Source: Acrasis kona
Taxonomy: Eukaryota; Heterolobosea; Eutetramitea; Acrasida; Acrasidae
Direction: 5' to 3'
Assembly: GCA_026419775.2 (NCBI GenBank)
Contig: JAOPGA020001235.1
Coordinates: forward strand, 186,001-250,000
DNA: 64,000 nt
The number at the start of each line of letters is the position of its first letter. The first letter of the stretch is position 1. The position numbers and the translations under genes are program-made. The notes below the pieces were generated by a model. The model was not told the origin of the DNA and did no database searches. It was given only the letters and a program-made list of their open reading frames with translations. Shown one piece after another: positions 1 through 12,100 of this stretch.

Positions 1-1228
1 CTACAATGTTCAAGAGTTGACCTTACAAAACCAAAACAGTCTAAATGAATCTGCACACGCACATGATCAAATCATCATCGATAACCAGAAGCACCAAGAA
101 GTGTTGGGACACATGCAACATCAACTAAGCGAACAAGAATCGTCATATGAATCATTAAAGAAGTTGTTTCAAGAAAAGGAGACTCAATTACTGAACATTA
201 AAAAGATACACGAGCACAACGAACGAGAACTGAAATCGACCATTAAAGAAATGCGAACGCAAGTAGATAATGCATCATCCGTTATCAACGAGCGACACAA
301 GATTACAGAGAACATTTTGAGACAAGAATTGGAGACAAATAGAGCAGAAGTTTTAAACAAGGAACAAATCATCAACAACCAAGCACAACAATTATCTCGC
401 CTTCAACAAGAATCAATTCAACACGTCGACGCAAAAAATACAATCAAGGAATTACAAAACAAACTGAACGAAACGTGCGCACAGATGCAAGATTTAATCG
501 ACAAGTACAAGGAATCAGTTGCAGATAATCAAAAGTATCAATCCATGGTGCATCAACTCAAACAACATTTACACGACGAACAAGACAAGTCACAAAGAGC
601 AGTCACGGATTCGCTACATCATGTGGGAATGCGACTTCAACAAATCGAGCACAAGCACATGCAAAAGGAGAAGGAGCTACAACAGGCGCAGCAAATCATC
701 GCTCAGCTTACCCATGAACTAAAAACGGTGACATCCAACAACACCAACACAAATGGAGGCAAGCTGCATGGTCAAATTCAAAACAACATTGATGCCGCCA
801 ATCACCTCACCACACAAATTCATCACACAAAAGAAGGTCTCAACGAAATCAAGGACTACTTGACGCTCATGTTAAATGTGGCAAGGGGAGATGCACCCAT
901 CAGCCCCACCTTGTTGAAAAAATTCAACGACGTGAGCGCTGCCCTCGACGTAAAGACAAAACTACTCGATACCAAATTGCAGTTGAACACTGTGATTGGA
1001 CAGAGCCGTAAATTATCAAATAAATTGGAGGAGAAGGATGCAAAGTTATCCAACAGCATGGCCATCATCTCTCAATTACGATCAGAGTGTGACAAGTACA
1101 AGAGAGAGTTGGATGGGGTGCGTAGATTGAATCATCATCATCATCAAGATGTACAACCACAGAGAAGAGCTGTTCAAGAAGCATTAACGGGTAGAGGCTA
1201 CTCAAGTATTCACTCGATTAAAAAATAA
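1..1228 (+). CDS. Coiled-coil protein, 3' part only
   Basis: The reading frame is already open at base 2, so this is the C-terminal part (about 408 residues) of a gene that starts upstream of the window. The sequence is rich in Gln, Lys, Glu and Leu with heptad-like spacing almost throughout, as expected for a long coiled coil. A run of four His lies near the C-terminus, which ends in Ile-Lys-Lys. No enzymatic or membrane motif is visible. Function is unknown; a cytoskeletal or basal-body scaffold is only one possibility for such a protein. Its stop lies 16 bases from the stop of the convergent eIF4B gene. Confidence 0.75.
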   Translation, partial: YNVQELTLQNQNSLNESAHAHDQIIIDNQKHQEVLGHMQHQLSEQESSYESLKKLFQEKETQLLNIKKIHEHNERELKSTIKEMRTQVDNASSVINERHKITENILRQELETNRAEVLNKEQIINNQAQQLSRLQQESIQHVDAKNTIKELQNKLNETCAQMQDLIDKYKESVADNQKYQSMVHQLKQHLHDEQDKSQRAVTDSLHHVGMRLQQIEHKHMQKEKELQQAQQIIAQLTHELKTVTSNNTNTNGGKLHGQIQNNIDAANHLTTQIHHTKEGLNEIKDYLTLMLNVARGDAPISPTLLKKFNDVSAALDVKTKLLDTKLQLNTVIGQSRKLSNKLEEKDAKLSNSMAIISQLRSECDKYKRELDGVRRLNHHHHQDVQPQRRAVQEALTGRGYSSIHSIKK

Positions 1229-1244
1229 ATTATTACATTTTCAT

Positions 1245-2744
1245 TTATTCCAAATCTTCTTCTCCAAGGGCACCAAATCGGTTCAAGCTTGCATTTTGTG
1301 CCTCCTTCTTCAAGGCTGCTTTGCTGGCGGTGGCTGTGCTTGGTACGTTTGATGTCGAAGTGAATCCATCATCTGATTGCTCCTCCTTCTTCTTGTATTC
1401 CCTCTTGCCGCCGCCGCTCGTCCTCTCTTCTCCATCTCTGTTTCCCTTGCCAAACTTGCTAAAGTCAAGAGTCTTCTTCTCGCGTCTCTCGTCGCTTCCG
1501 CCGAATGGGTTGCTGCTTCTCTCCTCGCGGGTCTTGCTCCTCTCCTCTTCGAATTTCTTGGAGGCATCCTCCACTGACTTCTTGCCTTGTACTTCGAGTT
1601 GATCTAATTTTTTACGCAACTCGTCAGTCTCTTCCCATGCCTTTCCTCCACCGAACAAGTCGTTTTGTTTGCCGCTGCTCGCTGGTGCTGATTCGTCTCT
1701 AGGCCTCAAGTTGATTTTTGGGCGCTCTGTTGGCTCATCTTGATAGGGAGCGCGTTCGCGTTCGCGGTCGTCATTTCTTGAGAAGGGATTGGCATTCTCT
1801 CTACGGGGCTCTCTGTTAAAGTTGAATCCAGAGCGATTTGATGGTCTGTCGCTGTAACGATCGTCTCCGTATCTGTTATCTCTGTCTCCATACCTACCAT
1901 CTCTATCTCCATATCTGCTGCCTTCTCTATCTCCATAACGATCGGATCCTCTGTCGCCGCCGAAACGTCCGCCACCTCTCTTGTTTCCGAATGGTGATGC
2001 GTCCAATCCAGCTCCCTTTCCTCTCCAGTTGGAATCCTTCTCTGCAACGCTTTCGACTCTTGGTGCAAAATCACGATCTCCCTCTCTTCTCGAGAAGCCC
2101 CCGAAGCCACTTGATGAGTTTTTGCACATTTTGAGAGCGGTTTGAGGTTCGGTGACATCTACGCGGATGGCTCTTCCCATAAAGTCACGTCCGTGTTTGT
2201 CCAAGGCATCTCTCATGCTCTCCAAGTCGGCAAACTCTACGTATCCATGACCCTTAATACGACCATCTCTCTCGTGGTCCACAGGTAACACAATGTGTTC
2301 GACTGCATTTCCGAAAAAGTCGGCTATATCGTCTTTGGTTACTTGGAATGCTAGATTTCCAATGTAGATGACGAACGGTGGTTCTGTTGGTAGATTTCCG
2401 CTATCTGCTTGGCGTTGTCTTTGCTCGCGTGGTGGACGATCTTCGCCATATCGGCCCTCTGGTCGTGATCCACCGAAACTTCTATTCTCTCTTGAGGGTT
2501 CGTAGCTAGATTCTCTATATGGTTGTCTTCCACCATATCCTCCGCTACCGCTTTGTTCGCGTAATTCTTCGGTTGTGATTCCAGTTACAGCCAAGTTGTC
2601 AATTTCTTCTGACATGCGATCGCCCCATCCGCCTAAAGTTGATGGCGCCTTCTCTGCTGCTGGTGCTTCGAATTGTTGATTGAATTCGTCGAGGGACATT
2701 TTTTGTCCCTTTTTATTCTTTTTGTTATCTTTCTTTGGTGGCAT
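1245..2744 (-). CDS. EIF4B: Eukaryotic translation initiation factor 4B (eIF4B)
   Basis: A single-exon protein of 499 residues. eIF4B stimulates the eIF4A helicase and helps ribosomes load on mRNA in the cytosol. An RRM spans about residues 123-198, with RNP2 VIYIGN and RNP1 KGHGYVEF. The N-terminus has the Lys-rich start followed by MSLDEF seen in the family. After the RRM is an Arg/Asp/Tyr/Gly-rich stretch with repeated DRYGDR-type units, the hallmark DRYG region of eIF4B. The rest is charged and of low complexity. eIF4H was considered but is much shorter and lacks the DRYG region. Start is the first ATG after a stop-rich leader; no intron is needed. Confidence 0.85.
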   Translation of the reverse strand: MPPKKDNKKNKKGQKMSLDEFNQQFEAPAAEKAPSTLGGWGDRMSEEIDNLAVTGITTEELREQSGSGGYGGRQPYRESSYEPSRENRSFGGSRPEGRYGEDRPPREQRQRQADSGNLPTEPPFVIYIGNLAFQVTKDDIADFFGNAVEHIVLPVDHERDGRIKGHGYVEFADLESMRDALDKHGRDFMGRAIRVDVTEPQTALKMCKNSSSGFGGFSRREGDRDFAPRVESVAEKDSNWRGKGAGLDASPFGNKRGGGRFGGDRGSDRYGDREGSRYGDRDGRYGDRDNRYGDDRYSDRPSNRSGFNFNREPRRENANPFSRNDDRERERAPYQDEPTERPKINLRPRDESAPASSGKQNDLFGGGKAWEETDELRKKLDQLEVQGKKSVEDASKKFEEERSKTREERSSNPFGGSDERREKKTLDFSKFGKGNRDGEERTSGGGKREYKKKEEQSDDGFTSTSNVPSTATASKAALKKEAQNASLNRFGALGEEDLE

Positions 2745-3105
2745 GTTTTATCTCTTGTTAGTTTGAAACTACTTCCTTGTACGACTTCTTATAAACAGTT
2801 GGTGACAAGGACGTGTGAAATATAAAAAATATCACTTTGTTGGTCAACTCTGCACATTCAAGTTGCAAATGCCACCGATAAAAGTCAAGATGAAGTTCGG
2901 ACTTGGATTAAAATGAGGAATCAATTTGAAGGATGAGTCGCTCCCGCTTCAAATTGCAGAGAATTGTATTGGGATAAACATTCAAACGTTATAAATCTAT
3001 GCACAATGCCTTAAGTTAATTAGTTGGATATCGGAACAATAGGGAATACAATTAAACATCGAAGAGCAAACATTATAAAAAAGAATTTAAAGTTTATTTC
3101 GTGCT
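2745..3105. other. Intergenic, about 360 bp
   Basis: Lies upstream of eIF4B and downstream of the giant EGF gene, both on the minus strand, so it should hold the eIF4B promoter and the EGF gene 3' UTR. I see no tRNA, repeat or further coding exon in it. Confidence 0.5.
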
Positions 3106-6100
3106 TCACTCTTCTAAATATTGGACTCTTGCTGTTTTAATCTGAACAGTTTTCAACTCCTCTTCTTCATATTGTAGCTTAATTGGTTCTGCTTTTTTAG
3201 TTTCGTCCTTCCTTCTTCTCTTCAAAACTGCCAAAACAATGATAATCAACAGAACCAAAAGACAACAGAACACGCACACGGCAGCCACTATAGGAACCAC
3301 AATTGCAGCAATCAATGCACTATTATTCACAAATTGATTATTTGTTGGTGCAGAGGTTTGTTGACCATCAGTCTTATTGCGTGAAACAAGTTGAATAGTT
3401 CCCACCTCAACATACAGCGGTTCCGCTTTGTATTCATAGGAACTCAATACCAACTCTTGATCACCTGATTGTCTTACGGACCTCGATGACATGGCGTTCA
3501 TTAATGAAGTGATATCTAATTGACTTTGACCCACATCACTCACAACAATTGTTAATTGACCTCCATTGCCACTCGAAATCAACAATGTGAATTGATTGGT
3601 CACTTTTGTGACTATGAAGTTCAACAAGTATATGAATCCAACTTGTCTTCTGGGCACGGATACTTTGACAGTACTTTCACCGAGTGGACCATCATAAATC
3701 ATAAATGTGTTTGGAATGGTTGGTAAATTACCGCTCATCACAGGAGTGATTGTTGTATTGATGATTGTTCCGATGATGGATGTAGGGGTTGGTGTTGGAT
3801 TGGATGAACTCGTCACTACTACGGTGGCCGTTGGAGTCTGAGTGGTGGATTGATTTGTAGGAATAGGTGCGTACGTTAAAGTCTGAGTGGGTGTATCTGT
3901 AGGTGTGGGTGTTACAGTAGGTGTTGAGGTTGTAGTTACTGTTGAAGTGGGAGTAGGTGTTGAGGTTGTGGTTGCAGTATTTGTCGGTGTAGATGTTTGT
4001 GTCTGCGAAGGGAAATGTGTTGGGGTGGGGGTGGATGATGGCAAAATTACCGGGGCAAATGTATCAGTTTGGGTGGGTGTTGGAGTGTGGGTGGGTGTAT
4101 TTGTTGGAGTGTCAGTTAGGGTTGGAGTGGAAGTTGGTGTAGGAGTTGGTGTTGGAGTATCTGTTTCTGTTGGAGTGGGTGTCGGCGTGTCAGTAGGAGT
4201 TGGCGTTTCAGTTGGAGTTGGGGTAGGCGTTGGCGTGGGTGTTGGAGTTTCAGTTGGTGTAGGCGTATCAGTGGGAGTTGGAGTAGGTGTAGGTGTCTCT
4301 GTAGGAGTGGGAGTTGGTGTTGGGGTAGGTGTATCAGTAGGAGTTGGCGTATCTGTAGGGGTGGGAGTTGCAGTAGGTGTAGGAGTTGGGGTTGGAGTAA
4401 TTTCGCACTGCAAACCATAATAACCCTCTTGGCACTCACAGTTGTTAATACTCTTACAGACACCACGTCCTGAGCAAACTCGAGAATTATTCATTGCAAT
4501 AGATCCACAAGTCCATGATTCACAATCATCTCCAAAGTATCCATTGTTGCAATTACATGTATCGGGTGCAACGCAGCTACCATTTCTAGAGCACACGTTC
4601 AAGGAATTAAATGGCACGCCACCACATGAGTATGATTGACAACTTGTTCCATTGTAACCTGGTTGACAAGAACAATTATCCGGCGCAATACACGAACCAT
4701 GTGATGAGCAAGCAGATGAATCACTATAAGGATAAGTATAGCAATTAAATTGCTGGCATTGATTTCCGTAATAGCCACTATTGCATTGGCATGTATTTGG
4801 AGCTATGCAGCTACCATTACCTGAGCAGACAAAAGTGCTGTTGAACAATATACCACCGCATGTGAAGGATTCACATTGTTGTCCTGAATAATCTTGTTTA
4901 CAAGTACATTGATCAACGTCGGTACAGCTACCATTTCCACTACATACACCAGAGGAATTGTATAAATGACCATAGCATGAGTACAATTCACATTGAGGAC
5001 CAAAGTGATTAGAAGAACATTGACAAGTATCTGGTGAGATGCATGTTCCATTTCCTGAGCAGACATTTGCATTGTTGTATGCGACACCGCCGCAATTGAA
5101 TAACTCGCAGTTGGCGCCATAGAATCCTGGTTTGCATGAACATGTGTCAGGTGATGTACATGTTCCATTACCTGAACATACTTGTGTTGAGTTGAACATG
5201 TAGCTACCGCAGTTGTATGCTTCGCATTGTTGTCCATAGAATCCATTGTTGCACCAGCATTTATCTGGGGCATAACATGTTCCATTACCATTACATTGAT
5301 TGCCAAAGCAAGTCCACTTGCTACATTGATTACCAATGTAACCATTGTTACATTGACAAGTATTAGGAGCGATGCAAGTACCATTACTAGAACATACAGA
5401 AGGATCATTGAATAGTGTTCCATTACAAGACCATGATTGACAATTGTTACCAAAGTAACCTGGTTTACAGTTACAAGTATCTGGAGCAACGCATGTACCA
5501 TTGGATGAGCACACATTAGTAGAATTGAACAATACTCCACCACATGAATAACCATCACATTGAGATCCATAATAACCATTCTTACAATTACATAAATCAT
5601 GAGCAGCACAAGTACCATTACCAGAACATACTTGGCTAGAATTGAATACCGTTCCAAAGCAATTATAAGCGTCACAGTTATCGCCATAATATCCATCGTC
5701 ACACACACAACGATTTGGCGAACTGCATGAACCACGAGAGGAACAAACGCTCGAGCCATTAGATGACACACCATAACAATTAAACTTCTCGCATTGGTAT
5801 CCATAATAACCAACATTACAGGCACAGTTATTATATAGAATACAAGTACCATTACCACTACATACTTGATCACTCGTTGCATTCGTTCCATAACAGATTG
5901 GAATTTGACACTCTGAACCACTGTATCCAGTATTACATGAGCAAGTATCTGGTGCGATACAAGTACCGTTAGAGTTGGTACATGAGCCTTTACTGTTATA
6001 AACCTTTCCATAACAATTGTACAATTCGCAGTTGATTCCATAGTAGCCATCTTTACAAGTACATGTGTTGGGTGATGTACATGTGCCATTACTTGAGCAT

Positions 6101-9100
6101 ACATTTGGATCAGAGTTGGATATTCCACTACAGTTGTAGTGTTGACAATCATTTCCATAATATCCATCGTTGCACGAACAAGTATCCGGTGAGATGCATG
6201 TTCCATTTGATGAGCACGAAAGCGTTGAATTGTACATGTGACCGTAGCATGAGTAGGAATTACATTGTTGACCATAATATCCTTGTTTACATGTACATTG
6301 ATCTGGAGATGTACATGTGCCGTTTGATGAGCATACTTGATTGTCAAGGTAATTCACACCATAACAGTTGTAATTGTTGCAATTAGGTCCATAGTGTCCT
6401 TGATTACATTGACAAACATCGGGGGAGATACAAGTTCCGTTTTCAGAGCACACTGTGGCATTATTAAAGGGTATTGATGCGCAGTTATAAAGTTCACAAT
6501 TAGCACCATAGTATCCTGGTTTGCATGAACATGTGTCAGGTGATGTACATGTTCCATTACCTGAACATACTTGTGTGGAGTTGAACATGTAGCTACCGCA
6601 GTTGTATGCTTCGCATTGTTGTCCGTAGAATCCATTGTTGCACCAGCATTTATCTGGAGCATAACATGTTCCGTTACCATTACATTGATTGCCAAAGCAT
6701 GTCCACTTGCTACATTGATTACCAATGTAACCATTGTTGCATTGACAAGTGTTGGGGGCAATACAAGTACCATTATTAGAACATACAGAAGGATCATTGA
6801 ATAACGTACCATTACAAGACCATGATTGACAGTTGTTACCAAAGTAACCTGGTTTACAATCACAAAGATCTGGAGCAACACATGTACCATTCGATGAGCA
6901 CACATTAGTAGAATTGAACAATACACCACCACATGAATAACCATCACATTGCAATCCAAAGTAGCCACGACTACAGGAGCAAGTGTTTGGTGCAACGCAA
7001 GTACCGTTACCAGAGCATACTCCACTTGAGTTGAATCCAATGCCATAACAATCAAATGCTCCGCAGTCGAATCCCTTGTATCCATTTTCACAAACACATG
7101 TATCTCTAGCTACACATGTTCCCCTCGATTGACATACTTTGCTATCAGTCGCATTCAATCCATTACAAATAGCTATCGAACACGTCAAACCAGTATATCC
7201 CTGATTACAGTCACATAAATTAGGTGCTGTACATGTTCCGTTCGAGTTATTACAAACTGAAGCATTCTTGGAGTTGACTCCATAACAATTATAGTTTTCA
7301 CAATCGGGTCCAAAGTAACCATAATTACATTGACATTGTCCAGGAGCAATACAAGTTCCATTGGAAGAACACACACGACTATTGTTATAAGGTATCGAAT
7401 CACAATTCCATAATTGACAATCCTGTCCGTAATATCCTGGTTGACAAGAACATGAATTTGGAGATGTACAAGTACCATTACCAGAACATACTTTGGAGGA
7501 ATTGTAAGCAATTCCATTACAATTATATAGTTCGCACTGATCACCATAATAACCTGGTGAGCAAGAGCAAGAATTTGGAGAGGTACAGGTGCCGTTGTTG
7601 CTACATACTCGAGTGTTATTGAATTTGATTCCGAAGCAAGAGTATGAATCACAAGTCGAACCAGTATAACCTTGTTTACAACTGCATACATCTGGAGCTA
7701 CGCATGTACCATTTTGAGAACAGACTAACGAGCTATTATAAACGGTTCCAGCACAATTGTATATTTCACAATTGTTGCCATAGTATCCGGGCTTACAACT
7801 GCATACATCAGGACTTATGCAAGTACCATTTGATGAACAAGTTGATGTGTTGTTGAATTGAACACCGTTACAATTGAATAGTTGGCAATCCTTACCATAA
7901 TAACCTTGATTACATATACATTGACCAGGAGCATTACATGTTCCGTTTCCTGAACATACTTGTGTGGAGTTGAACATGTAGCTACCGCAGTTGTATGCTT
8001 CGCATTGTTGTCCGTAGAATCCATTGTTGCACCAGCATTTATCGGGTGCATAACATGTTCCGTTACCATTACATTGATTGCCGAAGCAAGTCCACTTGCT
8101 ACATTGATTACCAATATATCCGTTGTTACATTGACAAGTGTTCGGGGCAATACAAGTACCATTACTAGAACATACAGAAGGATCATTGAATAGTGTTCCA
8201 TTACAAGACCAAGACTGACAGTTGTTACCAAAGTAACCTGGTTTACAAATACAAGTATTTGGGGCGACACATGTACCATTCGATGAGCACACATTGGTAG
8301 AGTTGAATAATACTCCACTACATTTATATGCTTCGCATGTTTCTCCATAATATCCATTATTGCAAATACATTGATCAGGTGCACTACAAGTACCATTACC
8401 GGAGCAAACACCACTTACGTTATGTAAAGAACCATAACAATTCCATTGCTCACAATTAGATCCGAAATAGCCACTCTTACAACTACACACATCAGGGGAC
8501 TGACATGTTCCATTGGACGAACAAACGTTGGAATTGTTATATATCAGTCCATTGCATGACCATGATTGACAATTATTCCCAAAGTAACCAGATTTGCATT
8601 GACATGTATCTGGTGCAATGCAACTTCCATTGCTGGAGCATGATGTAGTCGAGTTGTATAAACGACCATAACAGGAATAGAATTGACATCGTGTTCCATT
8701 GTACCCTCTGTTACAAGAGCATTGATCAGGAGATGTGCAAGTACCATTAGTTGAGCATGCCGCTGATGAATTAAATGATATGCCAAAGCAGTTGTATGAT
8801 TCACATTTAGGACCATAGAATCCAGGTTTGCATGAACAAGTGTTGGGGGCGGTACAAGTACCGTTCGATGAGCATGTATTTGTTGAGTTAAAAACAATAC
8901 CGAAGCAGTCATATGATTCACAGTTGTTGCCGTAATAACCTGGTTTACATGAACATGTATTGGGCGCAATGCATGTTCCATTTGATGAGCACACTAGAGA
9001 AGAGTTGAACATGTAGCTACCGCAGTTGTATGCTTCGCATTGTTGTCCATAGAAACCATTGTTGCACCAGCACTTGTCAGGTGCATAACATGTTCCGTTA

Positions 9101-12100
9101 CCGTTGCATTGATTGCCAAAGCATGTCCACTTGCTACATTGATTACCAATGTAACCATTGTTACATTGACAAGTATTAGGAGCAATGCAAGTACCGTTGG
9201 TGGAACATACAGAAGGATTATTGAATAACGTACCATTGCATGACCATGATTGACAATTGTTGCCAAAGTAACCTGGTTTACAGTTACAAGTATCAGGGGC
9301 GACACATGTACCATTTGATGAGCAAACTGTAGTTGAGTTGAAAACGATTCCATTGCAGTTATAGCGATCACACTTAGATCCATAGTGTCCGCTATTACAC
9401 TGACAAGTATCTGGTGCAATACATGTACCATTGTTAGAACATACATTTGTATTGTTGTATAAAATCGACCCACAGTTATATAGTTCACAGTTTGCTCCAT
9501 AGTATCCTGGTTTGCAAGAACAAGTATTAGGCGATAAACATGTTCCATTTCCTGAGCATACTAGTGTTGAGTTGAACATGTAGCTACCGCAGTTGTATGC
9601 TTCGCATTGTTGTCCATAGAAACCATTGTTGCACCAGCACTTGTCAGGTGCATAACATGTTCCGTTACCGTTGCATTGATTGCCGAAGCATGTCCACTTG
9701 CTACATTGATTACCAATATATCCGTTGTTGCACTGGCAAGTATCGGGGGCAATGCAAGTACCGTTGGTGGAGCACACTGACGTATTGTTGAATAGTGTAC
9801 CATTGCATGACCAAGACTGACAATTGTTGCCAAAGTAACCTGGTTTACAGTTACAAGTATCAGGCGCAACACATGTACCATTCGATGAGCACACTGTTGT
9901 TTGATTGTACAAAATGTGATTGCAGTTATAGAATTCACAACGTGGTCCATAGTAACCTGGCCTACATGAGCATGTGTTTGGTGCCGTGCAAGTTCCATTT
10001 GATGAACACACCATGGAAGAGTTATAGAGTGTACCGAAGCATTCGTATGATTCACACTGAGATCCATAGTAACCACTCTTACATGAGCAAGTATCAGGAG
10101 AGATACATGATCCATTGGTCGAACACACTGAGCTTGAATTAAATAGTTTTCCGTAACAATTATAAGCCTCGCATACTGACCCATAATATCCAGGATTACA
10201 GTTACATTCATTAGGAGCTATGCATGTACCGTTTTTGGAGCACACTGTAGTGGAGTTGTAAATTGAGCCGCCACAAGAATAAGCATCACATTTCGAACCA
10301 TAGTAACCACTCTTACAGGAGCATACATCTGGTCCGATACAGGTTCCGTTTTGTGAACAAACACTTGTCGAGTTGAACTGTTGACCATAACAAGAATAAA
10401 GTTGACACTGCTTTCCATTGTACCCTCTGTTACATGAGCATTGATCAGGAGATGTGCAAGTACCATTAGTAGAACAGACCAGTGTGTTGTTATATAAAGT
10501 ACCGTAACAATTATAAGCTTCACAATTAGCGCCATAGTATCCAGGTTTACATGAGCATTGATTGGGCGAGATGCAAGTACCATTCGAAGAGCATACACTG
10601 GTAGAGTTGAATTGTATGTTATTGCATTTGTACGCTTCACATTGTTGTCCATAATAACTATTCTTGCAACTGCAAGTATCTGGCGATATGCATGAACCGT
10701 TTGTGGAGCACACTGATGTGCTATTGAACATTAATCCATAACAGTTCCAGTATTGGCAGTCTTCACCATAATAACCACTCTTACAACTACAAGTACTTGG
10801 AGCTATACAAGTTCCGTTACCCGAACACACCCTTGTTGCATTAAATAATTGTCCATTACATTGGTAAGCTTCGCATTGTGATCCACTATATCCTGGCTTG
10901 CAACTGCAAGTGTCAGGGGCAATACAAGTTCCGTTACTAGAGCATGCCTTGGTGCTATTAAATATTGTTCCGTAGCAGTTATAAGCTTCGCATTGTGATC
11001 CATAATAACCAGGTTTACAAGCACATTTATCTGGAGATACACAAGTTCCATTTCTTGAACAAACAGACGTTGAGTTGTATAGAGTGCCACTGCATCTCCA
11101 TGCTTCACATTGTTTTCCGAAATATCCTTGTTTACAATCACAAACATCAACATCGGTACATGTACCATTGCTGCTACATACAGAAGATGAGTTGAACAGA
11201 GTACCAAAGCACCTATATGCTTCACAAAGTGATCCAAAGTGACCTGATGTACAAGAACATTGGTTTGGTGCTGTACAAGTACCATTGGATGAACACACGG
11301 ATGTACTATTGAATATCGTAGATCCACAGTTATATGCATCACAGTTTTGACCATAGAATCCAGGTTTGCATTGACATGTGTTTGGAGAGATACATGTTCC
11401 ATTTCCTGAGCATGCTAGCGTAGAGTTGAACATGTAACTGCCGCAGTTGTATGCTTCACATTGTTGTCCATAGAAACCATTGTTGCACCAGCATTTATCT
11501 GGAGCATAACATGTACCGTTACCATTGCATTGATTGCCGAAGCATGTCCACTTGCTACATTGATTACCAATGTAACCATTGTTACATTGACAAGTATTAG
11601 GAGCGATGCAAGTACCGTTGGTGGAACATACAGAAGGATCATTGAATAACGTACCATTACAAGACCATGATTGACAATTGTTACCAAAGTAACCTGGTTT
11701 ACAGTTACAAGTATCAGGTGCCACACATGTACCATTATTGGAGCATACACTGGTGGAATTGAATATAACATTGTTGCATCTATATGCTTCACATCTCTGT
11801 CCATAATATCCATTCTTACAGGCACAAACATCAGGCGATATACAAGTGCCGTTACCAGAACACACATTGGTGGAATTATAAATAGTACCAAAGCAATTAT
11901 AAGCTTCACATTGTGATCCATAATAATTACTCTTACATGAGCAAGTATCAGGTGCACTACAAGTTCCATTACCGGAACATACATTTGTTTTATTGAATAA
12001 ACTTCCATAACAATTATAGGCTTCGCATTGTTGTCCATAGTAATTCTTCTTACATACACATTGATCGGGTGCATTACAAGTTCCGTTACCAGAGCACACT

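Noticed and set aside
3115-3260. ITAM-like signalling motif in the tail of the giant EGF protein
   Set aside because: The two Tyr are followed by acidic residues, not the Leu/Ile at +3 that the motif requires.
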